A stretch of 64,000 nt of DNA, from the NCBI RefSeq assembly GCF_020873875.1, contig NZ_JAHWGU010000025.1, positions 1-64,000 on the forward strand. Direction: 5' to 3'. The notes under the pieces are model-generated. The model was given only the letters and a program-made list of their open reading frames with translations. It was not told the DNA's origin and ran no database searches. The translations under genes and the position numbers were made by a program. Positions 24,085 through 32,054 of this stretch are shown here, in pieces. How positions within the stretch are numbered: position 1 is the stretch's first letter; every line of letters begins with the position of its first letter. The stretch is from Actinoplanes sp. DH11 (lineage in GTDB: Bacteria; Actinomycetota; Actinomycetes; Mycobacteriales; Micromonosporaceae).

Positions 24085-25061
24085 GCGGTGACACCTCCGG
24101 CGTTCATGGGTCGGTGGGCGGCGCGGCCGAGGCGGCGCTGGGCGTGCACGTGCCGGACGATGTCGGCCACCCAGTCACGGTCGGTGCGCAGGTCCAGGTG
24201 GGCGGCACCGGTCCGGCGCAGGGCCGCGGTGACGCCGGCGTGCTGTTGGGCGGCTGCGGCGGCGTACCGCTCCCGCAGTTTGCGGCTTGCCGTGTGCACC
24301 TCCCGGCGCCGTCCCGTCTCCGGGTCCACCAGGGCGAGCAGGCCGACGTCCGGCAGTTCCCGCTCGCGTGGGTCGCCGATCCGCACGGCGAGGACCTGGT
24401 GGCGGGCGGCCAGCCGGCGCAGCGGCTGCTCCCAGGTGGGTGCGCCGGGCCCGAGCCCGTCGTCGTCGAGGCCGTCCAGGAAGTCGGAGACGACGACCAT
24501 CAGGCCGCGGCGCGGCACGGCCCGGTGCAGGCCGTCGATGGCATCGGCGAGCGCGATCACCTCGGTGCTCTCCCGCGCGCGGGGCGCGGCGAGCAGGGTG
24601 CGCAGCAGACCGAGCAGGGGGGTACGGCCACCGAGCGCCGGGTGCCGCCGGATGCCGTCCGGGGTGAGCAGGTGGGCGCCGAGACGATTGCCGGTCGCCG
24701 TGGTGAGGAAGCCGACCGCGGCGGTGGCCGCGGCCGCCAGTTCGCGTTTCTCGAACTCGGCGGTACCGAAGTCCATGCTGGCGGTGGCGTCGACGAGCAC
24801 CCAGGTGGTCAGTTCCCGGTCGGCGTCGACGGTGCGCACGTGCGGGACCGTGGTCCGGGCGGTGACCGACCAGTCCATCCGGCGCACCTCGTCCTCGCCG
24901 GGCTGGTATTCGCGGCTGCCGGCGGGTTCGCTGCCGGCGCCGGGCAGCAGACCCAGGTAGGAGCCGTGCAGCAGCCCGTCGAGGCGGCGGGTGACGGTCA
25001 GTTCGAGGCGGCGCAGGCGCCGTTCCGGTGCGAGTTCGTTGATGGCGGCGCCCTTGTTCAC
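24081..25061 (-). CDS. DUF58-domain protein
   Basis: A 326-residue soluble protein with the DUF58 signature (GSREYQPGEDEVRRMDWSVTARTTVPHVR) and a degenerate VWA-like second half (WVLVDATASMDFG). DUF58 proteins always accompany MoxR ATPases and VWA proteins, probably as adaptors. The gene lies 49 bp behind the MoxR gene and overlaps the VWA gene by ATGA. Confidence 0.9.
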   Translation of the reverse strand: MNKGAAINELAPERRLRRLELTVTRRLDGLLHGSYLGLLPGAGSEPAGSREYQPGEDEVRRMDWSVTARTTVPHVRTVDADRELTTWVLVDATASMDFGTAEFEKRELAAAATAAVGFLTTATGNRLGAHLLTPDGIRRHPALGGRTPLLGLLRTLLAAPRARESTEVIALADAIDGLHRAVPRRGLMVVVSDFLDGLDDDGLGPGAPTWEQPLRRLAARHQVLAVRIGDPRERELPDVGLLALVDPETGRRREVHTASRKLRERYAAAAAQQHAGVTAALRRTGAAHLDLRTDRDWVADIVRHVHAQRRLGRAAHRPMNAGGVTA

Positions 25062-25110
25062 GCGGCGGCCCCTTCGCTGGTCGCGGTCTTCGTGGTCGTG
25101 GTCGCCCCGG

Positions 25111-26130
25111 TCATGCGGCGACCCCCAGGCCGAAGCCGGTGTTCTCCTGGGCCGGGGCGATCACCGGCGGGGCGACGACTTCGAGGATCCGGTGCACGAT
25201 GGACTCCGGGGCGATCCCGTCGGCGACCGCGTCGAAGGCCAGCACCAGGCGGTGCGCGAGGACGTCAGGGGCGATGTCGATGACGTCGCCGGGCAGCACG
25301 TAGTCGCGGCCGCGCAGCAGGGCCAGCGCGCGGGCGGCGGCGACCAGGCCGAGCGTGGCACGGGGGCTGGCGCCGTAGGCGAGCTGACCGGCCACCTCCG
25401 GCAACCCGAACCGGGCCGGGTCGCGGGTGGCCAGGACCAGCCGCACCACGTACTCGGCGAGCGCGTGGTGCACGAACACGTCCCGGGCGCGGGCCTGCAG
25501 GGCGAGCAGCCGGCCGGTGTCGAGCACCGGGCGGGCCGCCGGCCGGCGTCCGCCCATCCGGTAGAGGATGCCGAGTTCGTCCTGGTCGGTGGGGTAGCCG
25601 ACGACCACGCGCATCAGGAACCGGTCGCGCTGGGCCTCGGGAAGCTGGTAGACGCCTTCGCTCTCGATCGGGTTCTGGGTGGCGAGCACCAGGAACGGCT
25701 GCGGGACCTGGTGGGTTCGCCCGCCGATCGAGACGTGCCCCTCGGCCATCACCTCCAGCAGCGCCGACTGCACCTTGGCGGGCGCCCGGTTGATCTCGTC
25801 GGCGAGCACCAGGTTCGCCATGATCGGGCCGAGTTCGACGTCGAAACTCTCCTTGCTGGGCCGGTAGATCCGGGTGCCGAGGATGTCCGAGGGCACCAGG
25901 TCCGGGGTGAACTGGATGCGGTGGAAGGTGCCGCCGACGGCGATCGCCAGGGTTTCGGCGGCGAGCGTCTTCGCCACGCCCGGCACCCCTTCCAGCAGGC
26001 AGTGCCCGCCGGCGAGCAGGGCTGTCAGCAGCCGCTCGACCAGCCGGTCCTGCCCGACGATCACCTTCTTGACCTCGAACAGGGTCTGCTCGAGCATCCG
26101 CACGTCGGCCTCGGCCGCACTGTCGGTCAT
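25111..26130 (-). CDS. MoxR-family AAA+ ATPase
   Basis: A 339-residue chaperone-like ATPase. Walker A is EGVPGVAKT, Walker B LADEINRAP, sensor 1 LATQNP, with the arginine-finger region EAQRDRF and a C-terminal lid. MoxR proteins use ATP to insert cofactors or assemble VWA-containing complexes. ATG 26130 has GGGAG upstream and begins at the usual MoxR N-terminus; the open frame extends upstream across the divergent promoter and is not used. It is the first gene of the six-gene operon. Confidence 0.92.
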   Translation of the reverse strand: MTDSAAEADVRMLEQTLFEVKKVIVGQDRLVERLLTALLAGGHCLLEGVPGVAKTLAAETLAIAVGGTFHRIQFTPDLVPSDILGTRIYRPSKESFDVELGPIMANLVLADEINRAPAKVQSALLEVMAEGHVSIGGRTHQVPQPFLVLATQNPIESEGVYQLPEAQRDRFLMRVVVGYPTDQDELGILYRMGGRRPAARPVLDTGRLLALQARARDVFVHHALAEYVVRLVLATRDPARFGLPEVAGQLAYGASPRATLGLVAAARALALLRGRDYVLPGDVIDIAPDVLAHRLVLAFDAVADGIAPESIVHRILEVVAPPVIAPAQENTGFGLGVAA

Positions 26131-26218
26131 GGAACTCCCGTCGATGGCGTCACGTGTCGATGAGGGCGAGCGCCCCAGGACAGCCATCACACCAAGCGGG
26201 ACCGAAAGAGAACCGAAG

Positions 26219-26235
26219 AACTTGATGCATAAGTT
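26219..26235. promoter_or_regulatory. AACTT-N7-AAGTT palindrome between MoxR operon and enoyl-CoA hydratase
   Basis: AACTT (26219-26223) and AAGTT (26231-26235) flank GATGCAT in the AT-richest part of the 153-bp divergent intergenic region. No regulator is adjacent, so the binding protein is unknown; it could also be chance. Confidence 0.35.
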
Positions 26236-26283
26236 ACTGAGCGGTAGCTTCGGGGGGCCACGCCAGCCGTCAAGGAGCCCCGC

Positions 26284-26955
26284 ATGCCTGTTCTCGATCG
26301 CCAGGACGACGTCTTCATCCTCGATCTCGGCGACGGTGAGAACCGTTTCCACCCGGACTGGATCGCCTCGATGAACGCGGCCCTGGACGAGGTGGAGAAG
26401 GCCGGCGACTCGTGTGCGCTGGTCACCGCCGCGACCGGCAAGTTCTTCTCCAACGGCCTGGACCTGGAGTGGCTCGGTGCGAACGGCGACTCCTACGTTC
26501 CGTACGTGGTGAGCGTGCACGAGCTGTTCGCCCGGGTCCTGTCGCTGCCGGTGATCACCGTGGCCGCGCTGCAGGGGCACACGTTCGCCGCCGGGGCGAT
26601 GCTCTCGCTGGCACACGACTTCCGGGTGATGCGCGCCGACCGCGGCTACTGGTGCCTGCCGGAGGCCGACATCAACATCCCGTTCACCCGCGGCATGTCC
26701 GCCCTGATCCAGGCCCGGCTCACGCCGCAGGCCGCGCACGAGGCGATGACCACCGCCCGTCGTTACACCGCGCCGGACGCGGTCACGGCCGGCATCGTCG
26801 ACCGCGCGGTCGACCAGGACGCGGTGCGCGGCACGGCGGTGGAGACCGCCGCCGCCCTGACCGGGAAGGCCGGCCCCACGCTCGGGACGATCAAGACCCG
26901 GATGTACGCGCCCGTGCTGCACACCCTGCGCGACCGCGAGAACCCACTCGGCTGA
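26284..26955 (+). CDS. Enoyl-CoA hydratase/isomerase family protein
   Basis: A 223-residue crotonase-fold protein, shorter than the usual ~260. The CoA-binding/oxyanion-hole segments are GKFFSNGLDLEWL and LQGHTFAAGAMLSLAHDFRVM. The two catalytic glutamates of true hydratases are not both evident (PEADINIPFTRG carries one acidic pair), so it may be an isomerase-type member, resembling plant-type delta3-delta2-enoyl-CoA isomerases, that acts on fatty acyl-CoA. It is monocistronic, read away from the MoxR operon, and ended by a strong stem-loop. Confidence 0.85.
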   Translation: MPVLDRQDDVFILDLGDGENRFHPDWIASMNAALDEVEKAGDSCALVTAATGKFFSNGLDLEWLGANGDSYVPYVVSVHELFARVLSLPVITVAALQGHTFAAGAMLSLAHDFRVMRADRGYWCLPEADINIPFTRGMSALIQARLTPQAAHEAMTTARRYTAPDAVTAGIVDRAVDQDAVRGTAVETAAALTGKAGPTLGTIKTRMYAPVLHTLRDRENPLG

Positions 26956-27051
26956 GCACCCCCGGCGTCACTCTTGGCGCTCGTGCGCGGCGCGGAGACG
27001 CCGTCGATCGAAAATTCCCGGCCCGGCCGCATCCACCGCGCGCGATCCGAG

Positions 27052-27096
27052 CGAAGTACCGGGTGGTGGCAGCGAAGCCACCACCCGGGAACTTCG
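27052..27096 (+). promoter_or_regulatory. 45-nt stem-loop adjoining fasciclin ribosome site
   Basis: CCGGGTGGTGGC (27059-27070) and GCCACCACCCGG (27077-27088) pair perfectly around a 6-nt loop; CGAAGT (27052-27057) and ACTTCG (27091-27096) extend the stem across a 1x2 internal bulge. The stem ends immediately before GAGAGG, the ribosome site of the fasciclin gene. It could terminate the upstream hydratase message, protect the downstream one from 5' decay, or control translation. Confidence 0.7.
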
Positions 27097-27105
27097 AGAG
27101 GACGC

Positions 27106-27765
27106 ATGACCATGAGCCTTACCCGACTGGGCAAGCGCGCCGCCGCCGTGGCGACCGCCGCGATCGTCGCCTCCGCGCTGACCGCCGCCCCGGCCGCCGC
27201 GCAGGGCAAGAAGCCGCTGAAGACGAAGTCGCTCGCGGCGGTGCTGACCGCCGACAAGAAGGGCTTCGACCGCAACGGCCACGACTACGACATCCTCGCG
27301 GCCGCGGTGAAGGCCGTGCTGAAGGCCAAGCCGGGCAGCCCGGTCAAGGTGCTGGGCGACGGCACGAAGAGGGTCACCGCGTTCCTGCCCAACGACCGGG
27401 CGTTCCAGCTGCTGGTCGCGGACATCACGAAGTCCAAGCGTCTGCCCGGCGAGAAGAAGGCGTTCACCGCGGTCGCCGGCCTGGGCATCGGCACCGTCGA
27501 GTCGGTGCTGCTCTACCACGTCGTCCCGGGCGCCACGATCACCAAGAAGGCGGCGCTCAAGTCCGACAACGCCCGCCTGAAGACCGCGGCCGGCTCGAAG
27601 ATCAAGGTCAACGTGTACGGGCCCCGGTGGCACAAGCGGATCTCGCTGATCGACGCCGACCGCAGCGACCGTAACCCGCGGGTCAACCGGTTCGACATCA
27701 ACAAGGGCAACCGGCAGATCGGCCACGGCATCGACCGCGTGCTGCGCCCGATCAACCTGCCCTGA
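27106..27765 (+). CDS. Secreted fasciclin (FAS1)-domain protein
   Basis: A 219-residue exported protein. Residues 1-~34 are a Sec signal peptide (RLGKRAAAVATAAIVASALTAAPAAAQG). The rest is one FAS1 domain: SLAAVLTADKKGFDRN, then the H1 motif TAFLPNDRAFQLL and the late motif VLLYHVVPGATI and GHGIDRVLRP. FAS1 domains mediate adhesion at cell surfaces. ATG 27106 follows GAGAGG; an in-frame ATG two codons later is an alternative. The long hairpin upstream and an intrinsic terminator downstream make it a single-gene unit. Confidence 0.88.
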   Translation: MTMSLTRLGKRAAAVATAAIVASALTAAPAAAQGKKPLKTKSLAAVLTADKKGFDRNGHDYDILAAAVKAVLKAKPGSPVKVLGDGTKRVTAFLPNDRAFQLLVADITKSKRLPGEKKAFTAVAGLGIGTVESVLLYHVVPGATITKKAALKSDNARLKTAAGSKIKVNVYGPRWHKRISLIDADRSDRNPRVNRFDINKGNRQIGHGIDRVLRPINLP

Positions 27766-27780
27766 TCCCGTCGCGTGAGA

Positions 27781-27808
27781 GGCGCGGGCCGATCCGGCTC
27801 GCGCCTTT
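27781..27808 (+). terminator. Terminator after fasciclin gene
   Basis: GGCGCGGGCC (27781-27790) pairs with GGCTCGCGCC (27796-27805) with one G-T wobble and a GATCC loop, followed by TTT. It lies 15 bp after the fasciclin stop. Confidence 0.7.
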
Positions 27809-27839
27809 CGGCATGTCCTGCCGCGGCCGGCGGCGCCGG

Positions 27840-28298
27840 TCAGCGCTGCTCGCGGGCGTAGTCGCGCATCACCGCGGCGACCTCACGGAGGAACGTGGCG
27901 GTGGTGGCGGCCTGCTCGGGTGTCAGCCGGGCGCCGGCCTGCTCGATCCGGTCGATGAGCGGTTCGAGGGCGGCGCGCACCTCCTCGTACGCCTTCTCGG
28001 TCGCGACGACGGTCTGCCGGCGCCGGTCGGAGGGGTGCGGGATGCGCCGGGCGTGCCCTGCGGCCTGCAGGCGGTCGACGAGGGTGGTCGCCGAGGCGGA
28101 CCGGATGCTGAGCCGGTGCCCCAGCTCGGTGGGCCCGAGCCCGTCCGCGCTGCTCAGCAGGTGGTCGAGGGCGAGGGCGTCGGTGGCGTTCACGTCGAGC
28201 CGGCGGGCCAGGCCCTGCGCGGCCTCGTTGTTGGCCTGGATGAGCTCGCGGATGGCGAGGGCCATGTCACTGCGCTGCCGTGCCTGTCGCCTGGTCAC
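27840..28298 (-). CDS. MarR-family regulator
   Basis: A 152-residue MarR-type winged-helix dimer: recognition helix region LGHRLSIRSASATTLVDRLQAAGHARRIPHPSDRRRQTVVAT is the MarR wing signature. It is divergent from the polyprenyl synthetase unit and probably controls it through the AT-rich palindrome at 28325-28344. The ligand is unknown. Confidence 0.88.
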   Translation of the reverse strand: MTRRQARQRSDMALAIRELIQANNEAAQGLARRLDVNATDALALDHLLSSADGLGPTELGHRLSIRSASATTLVDRLQAAGHARRIPHPSDRRRQTVVATEKAYEEVRAALEPLIDRIEQAGARLTPEQAATTATFLREVAAVMRDYAREQR

Positions 28299-28324
28299 GC
28301 CGAAATCATATGCCCGCCAGGTAG

Positions 28325-28350
28325 CAAGTTTATCTAATTACTTGTATAAC
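28325..28350 (+). promoter_or_regulatory. MarR-type operator overlapping a -10 element
   Basis: CAAGT (28325-28329) and ACTTG (28340-28344) flank a 10-bp AT-rich spacer, the spacing typical of MarR sites. TATAAC (28345-28350) follows directly and is a good -10 hexamer. The ATG of a 32-codon ORF lies 7 nt after it, so the transcript is probably leaderless and repressed by MarR binding. Confidence 0.65.
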
Positions 28351-28357
28351 GAGATTC

Positions 28358-28456
28358 ATGACGGTAGAGAAACCTGCCCCGCAGCATCAGGTCGGCTTGG
28401 TCGTGGTCGGCCTCGGGATGGCGACGATCCACGATCGGAAGGCCGACCACGTATGA
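28358..28456 (+). CDS. 32-residue leader ORF coupled to polyprenyl synthetase
   Basis: ATG 28358 opens a frame that reads MTVEKPAPQHQVGLVVVGLG and ends HDRKADHV with its TGA overlapping the synthetase ATG (ATGA at 28453-28456). It is preceded at leaderless distance by TATAAC. No family is recognisable; the middle is hydrophobic. Ribosomes translating this ORF would melt the downstream hairpin and re-start at the synthetase, so it is more likely a coupling leader than a functional peptide (inference). Confidence 0.5.
   Translation: MTVEKPAPQHQVGLVVVGLGMATIHDRKADHV
28403..28450 (+). promoter_or_regulatory. Stem-loop that would sequester synthetase ribosome site
   Basis: GTGGTCGGCCT (28403-28413) and AGGCCGACCAC (28440-28450) are perfect 11-bp arms with a 26-nt loop. 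The best ribosome site of the synthetase, GGAAGG at about 28437-28442, is partly inside the 3' arm, and the ATG is 3 nt beyond the stem. The hairpin lies inside the leader ORF, so translation of that ORF would open it. Confidence 0.6.
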
Positions 28457-29562
28457 CCTCTCATCTGAGCGTCCCGCCGGCTGTTCTTCTCGCGCCGCCG
28501 GCCGTGGCGGACCTGCGGGCACGGGTGCACAAGGAGATCGAACGCTTCCTCGCCGCGCAGGCCGGCGTGCTCGACGCGGTCAGCGACGACTGCGCGCCCC
28601 TGGTGGGCTACGTGGGCGACCTGATGAGTGGCGGCAAACGGCTGCGCGCCGCGTTCTGTTACTGGGCCTGGCGTGCCGCCGGCGGACCGGACGAGCCGGC
28701 CATCGTGGCGGCCGCCGCCGCCCTGGAGTTCTTCCAGGCCGCCGCGCTGATCCACGACGACGTGATGGACGACTCGGACCTGCGCCGCGGCGCCCCGGCG
28801 ATGCACCGCCGGTTCGCCGGCCTGCACCACGGCAACGCCTGGGCCGGCGACGGCGGGCACTTCGGGGTGTCGGCCGCCGTGCTCGCCGGTGACCTGTGCC
28901 TGGTCTGGAGCGACGAGCTCTACCACAGCAGCGGCCTGCCCGCGGACGCCCTGCTGCGCGGTCGCGGGGTCTTCAACAGCATGCGCACCGAACTGATGGG
29001 CGGGCAGTACCTGGACCTGCTCGAACAGGCCGCCGCGGCCCGTGACCCCGGCCGGGCGCTGGAGCGGGCCCGCCGGGTCGTGCGGTTCAAGAGCGCCCGG
29101 TACACCGTCGAACAGCCCCTGCTGCTCGGCGCCCGGCTGGCCGGGGCCGGCGACGACGTGCTGGCCGGGCTCTCCGCGTTCGGGCTGCCGCTCGGCGAGG
29201 CGTTCCAGCTGCGTGACGACGTGCTCGGGGTGTTCGGTGACAGCGCGCGCACCGGCAAACCCGCCGGCGACGACCTGCGTGAGGGCAAACGCACGGTGCT
29301 CGTCGCGCTCACCCTGCAGAACACCGATCCGGTACGCCGCGAGCAGTTCACCACCCTGCTCGGCGACCCCGGCCTGGACGCCGCCGGCGTCGACACCCTG
29401 CGCGACATCATCGTGTCCTCCGGGGCGCTCGCCGCCGTCGAGGACGAGATCGCCGGGCTGCTGGAGACGTCACTGGCCGCGCTGGACGCCATCGAGGCCG
29501 ACGAGCCGAGCCGTGCGGTGCTCGGCTCGCTCGCCCGCGCCGCCGCGAACCGGGTCACCTGA
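28453..29562 (+). CDS. Polyprenyl diphosphate synthase
   Basis: A 369-residue all-helical trans-prenyltransferase that condenses isopentenyl diphosphate with an allylic diphosphate. The first Asp-rich motif is intact (DDVMD at 102-106, after LIH); the second is DDVLGVFGD at 255 onward, the form common in actinobacterial geranylgeranyl-type synthases. GGKRLR and the KTGK-like GKPAGDDLREGKRT loop bind diphosphate. There is no neighbouring terpene cyclase or carotenoid gene, so product length and pathway cannot be said. Its start is embedded in the leader-ORF stop, and MarR control is likely. Confidence 0.9.
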   Translation: MTSHLSVPPAVLLAPPAVADLRARVHKEIERFLAAQAGVLDAVSDDCAPLVGYVGDLMSGGKRLRAAFCYWAWRAAGGPDEPAIVAAAAALEFFQAAALIHDDVMDDSDLRRGAPAMHRRFAGLHHGNAWAGDGGHFGVSAAVLAGDLCLVWSDELYHSSGLPADALLRGRGVFNSMRTELMGGQYLDLLEQAAAARDPGRALERARRVVRFKSARYTVEQPLLLGARLAGAGDDVLAGLSAFGLPLGEAFQLRDDVLGVFGDSARTGKPAGDDLREGKRTVLVALTLQNTDPVRREQFTTLLGDPGLDAAGVDTLRDIIVSSGALAAVEDEIAGLLETSLAALDAIEADEPSRAVLGSLARAAANRVT

Positions 29563-29564
29563 CC

Positions 29565-29700
29565 GGCGGGTGCTCCGGTCAGGCGGGTGCTCCGGTCAGG
29601 CGGGTGCTCCGGTCAGGCGGGTGCTCCGGTCAGGCGGGTGCTCCGGTCAGGCGGGTGCTCCGGTCAGGCGGGTGCTCCGGTCAGGCGGGTGCTCCGGTCA
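29565..29700. repeat. Eight perfect 17-bp tandem repeats between convergent genes
   Basis: GGCGGGTGCTCCGGTCA is repeated eight times without a single mismatch, filling all of the space from 2 bp after the synthetase stop to the last base of the opposing PPOX gene. The final TCA of the last unit is that gene's stop codon (TGA on the minus strand). Since 17 is not a multiple of 3, minus-strand stops occur in all three frames. Perfect identity suggests recent expansion and probable copy-number variation between strains. Confidence 0.95.
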
Positions 29701-30105
29701 GGGCGTGTGCACCCGGTCGATCTTGACGGTGAGAAGGACACGCTGCTGCGCGCCGCCGCCGAACCCCGGGTAGGGCCGGCCGATGTACTTCTGGGACAGC
29801 TCGTCGATGTTCTCCCGGGCGCCGTCGGTGGTGATGTCGACGACGCTGCCGCGCAGCGCCCAGGACCGCGACGGCGCGGCCGGGTCGGCGACGCCGATGG
29901 CGATCCGCGGGTCACGCCGGACGTTGCGGGTCTTCTGGTGCGTGTCGACCGTGTTGATGAGCACGTGTTCCCCGTCCGTACCGGCCCAGGTCTGCGAGAT
30001 CTGCGGTGAGCCGTCGGGCATCAGGGTGGTCACGAAACAGATCGCTTTGGCGTTGAGGACGTCGATCAGGTCGTCGGGCAGAGCCATGGTGGGGGGAACC
30101 TTCAT
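29698..30105 (-). CDS. PPOX-class (F420/flavin-dependent) oxidoreductase
   Basis: A 135-residue split-barrel protein of the pyridoxamine-oxidase-like superfamily (KAICFVTTLMPDGSPQISQTWAG ... RNVRRDPRIAIGVADPA). In actinomycetes, proteins of this length and pattern are usually F420H2-dependent reductases (Rv1155 type) rather than PNP oxidases, but the cofactor cannot be read directly. It overlaps the TetR gene by ATGA and is the second gene of that unit. Its stop codon is supplied by the tandem repeat. Confidence 0.87.
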   Translation of the reverse strand: MKVPPTMALPDDLIDVLNAKAICFVTTLMPDGSPQISQTWAGTDGEHVLINTVDTHQKTRNVRRDPRIAIGVADPAAPSRSWALRGSVVDITTDGARENIDELSQKYIGRPYPGFGGGAQQRVLLTVKIDRVHTP

Positions 30106-30734
30106 TTCTGCTGGTCGTTGTAGAGGTGGTCGATGACCGTCTCGTCCGGTGCATCACCGGACAGGTCGGCGTGGCGCAGACCGGCCAGGGCCACCCGCAG
30201 AGCACGGCGCCACAGGTGCGGGGCGAAGGCGCGGGACGCGTCCATGACGCTGCCCACCATCAGGTGCGCCGCGGCGAAGTCGGCGGGCGTGACGCCGGCC
30301 GGCAACTGACCGGCGGCCACGGCGCGGGCGATCAGGCCGGCCACCAGCGGGGTCATCCGCTCGTGCGCCCGCTGCACCACCTCGGCGGCCTGGCTGCGGC
30401 CGCGCAGCAACTCACCCAGGCCACGGCTCTGCGCCTCCACCTCGAGTTGCCGCTCGAGGAACCAGGCGAGGCCGGCCCCGGCGTCGTCGTACCGCGCGGC
30501 CTGCTCGGCGAACCCGATCACCGTGTCGATGTGCTCGCTGAACAGGGCGTTCAACAGGTCCTGCCGCTGCGGAAACCGCCGGTACATCGTGCCCATCCCG
30601 GTGCCGGCGGCTCGCGCGATGTCCTCGTACGGCACGTCCAGGCCCTTGACGGCCATCAACTCGTACGCCGTGCGCAGCAGCAGCCGGCGGTTGCGCTCGG
30701 CATCGCGCCGCAGCGGCGGCGTGGTCTCGCTCAC
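30102..30734 (-). CDS. TetR-family regulator upstream of PPOX gene
   Basis: A 210-residue TetR-type regulator, HTH VPYEDIARAAGTGMGTMYRRFPQRQDLL, with a SBP/AefR-like helical C-terminus. It heads a two-gene unit with the PPOX oxidoreductase and is divergent from an epoxide hydrolase. The long inverted repeat in the 102-bp intergenic region could serve both promoters. Confidence 0.87.
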   Translation of the reverse strand: MSETTPPLRRDAERNRRLLLRTAYELMAVKGLDVPYEDIARAAGTGMGTMYRRFPQRQDLLNALFSEHIDTVIGFAEQAARYDDAGAGLAWFLERQLEVEAQSRGLGELLRGRSQAAEVVQRAHERMTPLVAGLIARAVAAGQLPAGVTPADFAAAHLMVGSVMDASRAFAPHLWRRALRVALAGLRHADLSGDAPDETVIDHLYNDQQK

Positions 30735-30749
30735 CGCATGATCGTAAAC

Positions 30750-30789
30750 AAGTGGAAGAGAATTTCCAAGTTGAATTCTTCTTCCACTT
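30750..30789. promoter_or_regulatory. Long inverted repeat between TetR and epoxide hydrolase
   Basis: AAGTGGAAGA (30750-30759) and TCTTCCACTT (30780-30789) are perfect 10-bp arms around a 20-bp AT-rich spacer containing GAATTT and GAATTC. The region begins 16 bp before the TetR start and is the obvious control site of both divergent genes. Confidence 0.75.
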
Positions 30790-30836
30790 AGCGCCTACAA
30801 TGGCGATCTTGCAGGCCGAGCCCCAGGGAGCATCTG

Positions 30837-32012
30837 ATGTCGACCCCTCTCACCAGCGACGTGGTGGAACCCTTCCCGATCGCAATCCCCGACGACGATC
30901 TCCGGGACCTGCGGCGCCGCCTCGCCGGCACTCGCTGGCCGGACCGCGAAACAGTCCCGGACGGACGCCAGGGACCGCAGCTCGACCGCATCCGCGCGCT
31001 CTGCGACCACTGGGCGACCGGCTACGACTGGCGGCGCGCCGAGCGGGACATCAACGGCGCCGGTTCCGCCCGCACCGTCATCGACGGGATCGACGTCCAC
31101 TTCCTGCACGTCCGCTCCGCCGAACCCGGCGCGGTCCCGCTGCTGCTGTGCCACGGCTGGCCCGGTTCGATCCTCGAGTTCCGCCATCTGATCGGCCCGC
31201 TGACCGACCCCGTCGCGCACGGCGGCAGCGCCGCGGACGCCTTCCACGTCGTGATCCCCTCGATGCCGGGCTTCGGGTTCTCCGGCAAACCGGCCACCAC
31301 CGGCTGGGACGTCCCCCGGGTCGCCGACGCGTGGATCACCCTGATGGAGCGCCTGGGCTACCCCACCTGGTTCGCCCAGGGCGGCGACTGGGGCGCGGCG
31401 GTCGTCGAGCAACTCGCCCGTACGGCGCCGGAACGGGTCCGCGGCGTGCACTTCAACATGCCACTGGTGTTCCCCACCGGACCGGAGATGGCCGAGGCGA
31501 CCGAGGAGGAACAGCAGATGATGGCGCGCGCCCAGCGCTACCTGACCGAGCTCGACGGGTACGCCCGGGAGCAGGCCACCCGGCCGCAGACGATCGGGTA
31601 CTCCCTCGCGGACTCACCGGCCGGGCTTGCGGCCTGGATCTACACCCTGTTCCAGGACGTCACCGACAGCGGCGGCGACCCCGAGACGGTCATCGACCGG
31701 GACGAGATCCTCGACGACATCATGCTCTACTGGCTGCCCAACGCCGCGGCATCCTCGGCCCGGCTGTACTGGGAGGACAGGCAGGGCAGTGCCGGCAACG
31801 GCGGCGACCGGGGCCCCAACCCCGTCCCCGCCGGGTTCAGCATCTTCCCCGGTGAGGCCGTGCAGGCCTCGCGGCGCTGGCTCGAACGCCGCTACGCGAC
31901 GGTCGTGCACTACGCCCGGCTGGATCGCGGAGGTCACTTCGCCGCACTCGAGCAGCCGGGGGTCCTCACCGACCAGATCCGCACGACGTTCCGGCCGCTG
32001 CGCGCGTCCTGA
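30837..32012 (+). CDS. Epoxide hydrolase (alpha/beta-hydrolase fold)
   Basis: A 391-residue soluble epoxide hydrolase with an N-terminal EHN segment (PFPIAIPDDDLRDLRRRLAGTRWPD). Oxyanion hole HGWPGS, nucleophile Asp in QGGDWGAAV, and the C-terminal His in RGGHFAALEQP are all present; two cap tyrosines are expected from the family. It opens xenobiotic or lipid epoxides to diols. Divergence from a TetR-PPOX pair suggests inducible detoxification. Confidence 0.9.
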   Translation: MSTPLTSDVVEPFPIAIPDDDLRDLRRRLAGTRWPDRETVPDGRQGPQLDRIRALCDHWATGYDWRRAERDINGAGSARTVIDGIDVHFLHVRSAEPGAVPLLLCHGWPGSILEFRHLIGPLTDPVAHGGSAADAFHVVIPSMPGFGFSGKPATTGWDVPRVADAWITLMERLGYPTWFAQGGDWGAAVVEQLARTAPERVRGVHFNMPLVFPTGPEMAEATEEEQQMMARAQRYLTELDGYAREQATRPQTIGYSLADSPAGLAAWIYTLFQDVTDSGGDPETVIDRDEILDDIMLYWLPNAAASSARLYWEDRQGSAGNGGDRGPNPVPAGFSIFPGEAVQASRRWLERRYATVVHYARLDRGGHFAALEQPGVLTDQIRTTFRPLRAS

Positions 32013-32054
32013 CCTGACTCTGCCGATGTGCGCGAGGTACGACTGTCAGAATTG

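Noticed and set aside
29565-29700. CRISPR or attachment-site cluster
   Set aside because: 17-bp units follow each other without spacers; no integrase or cas gene nearby.
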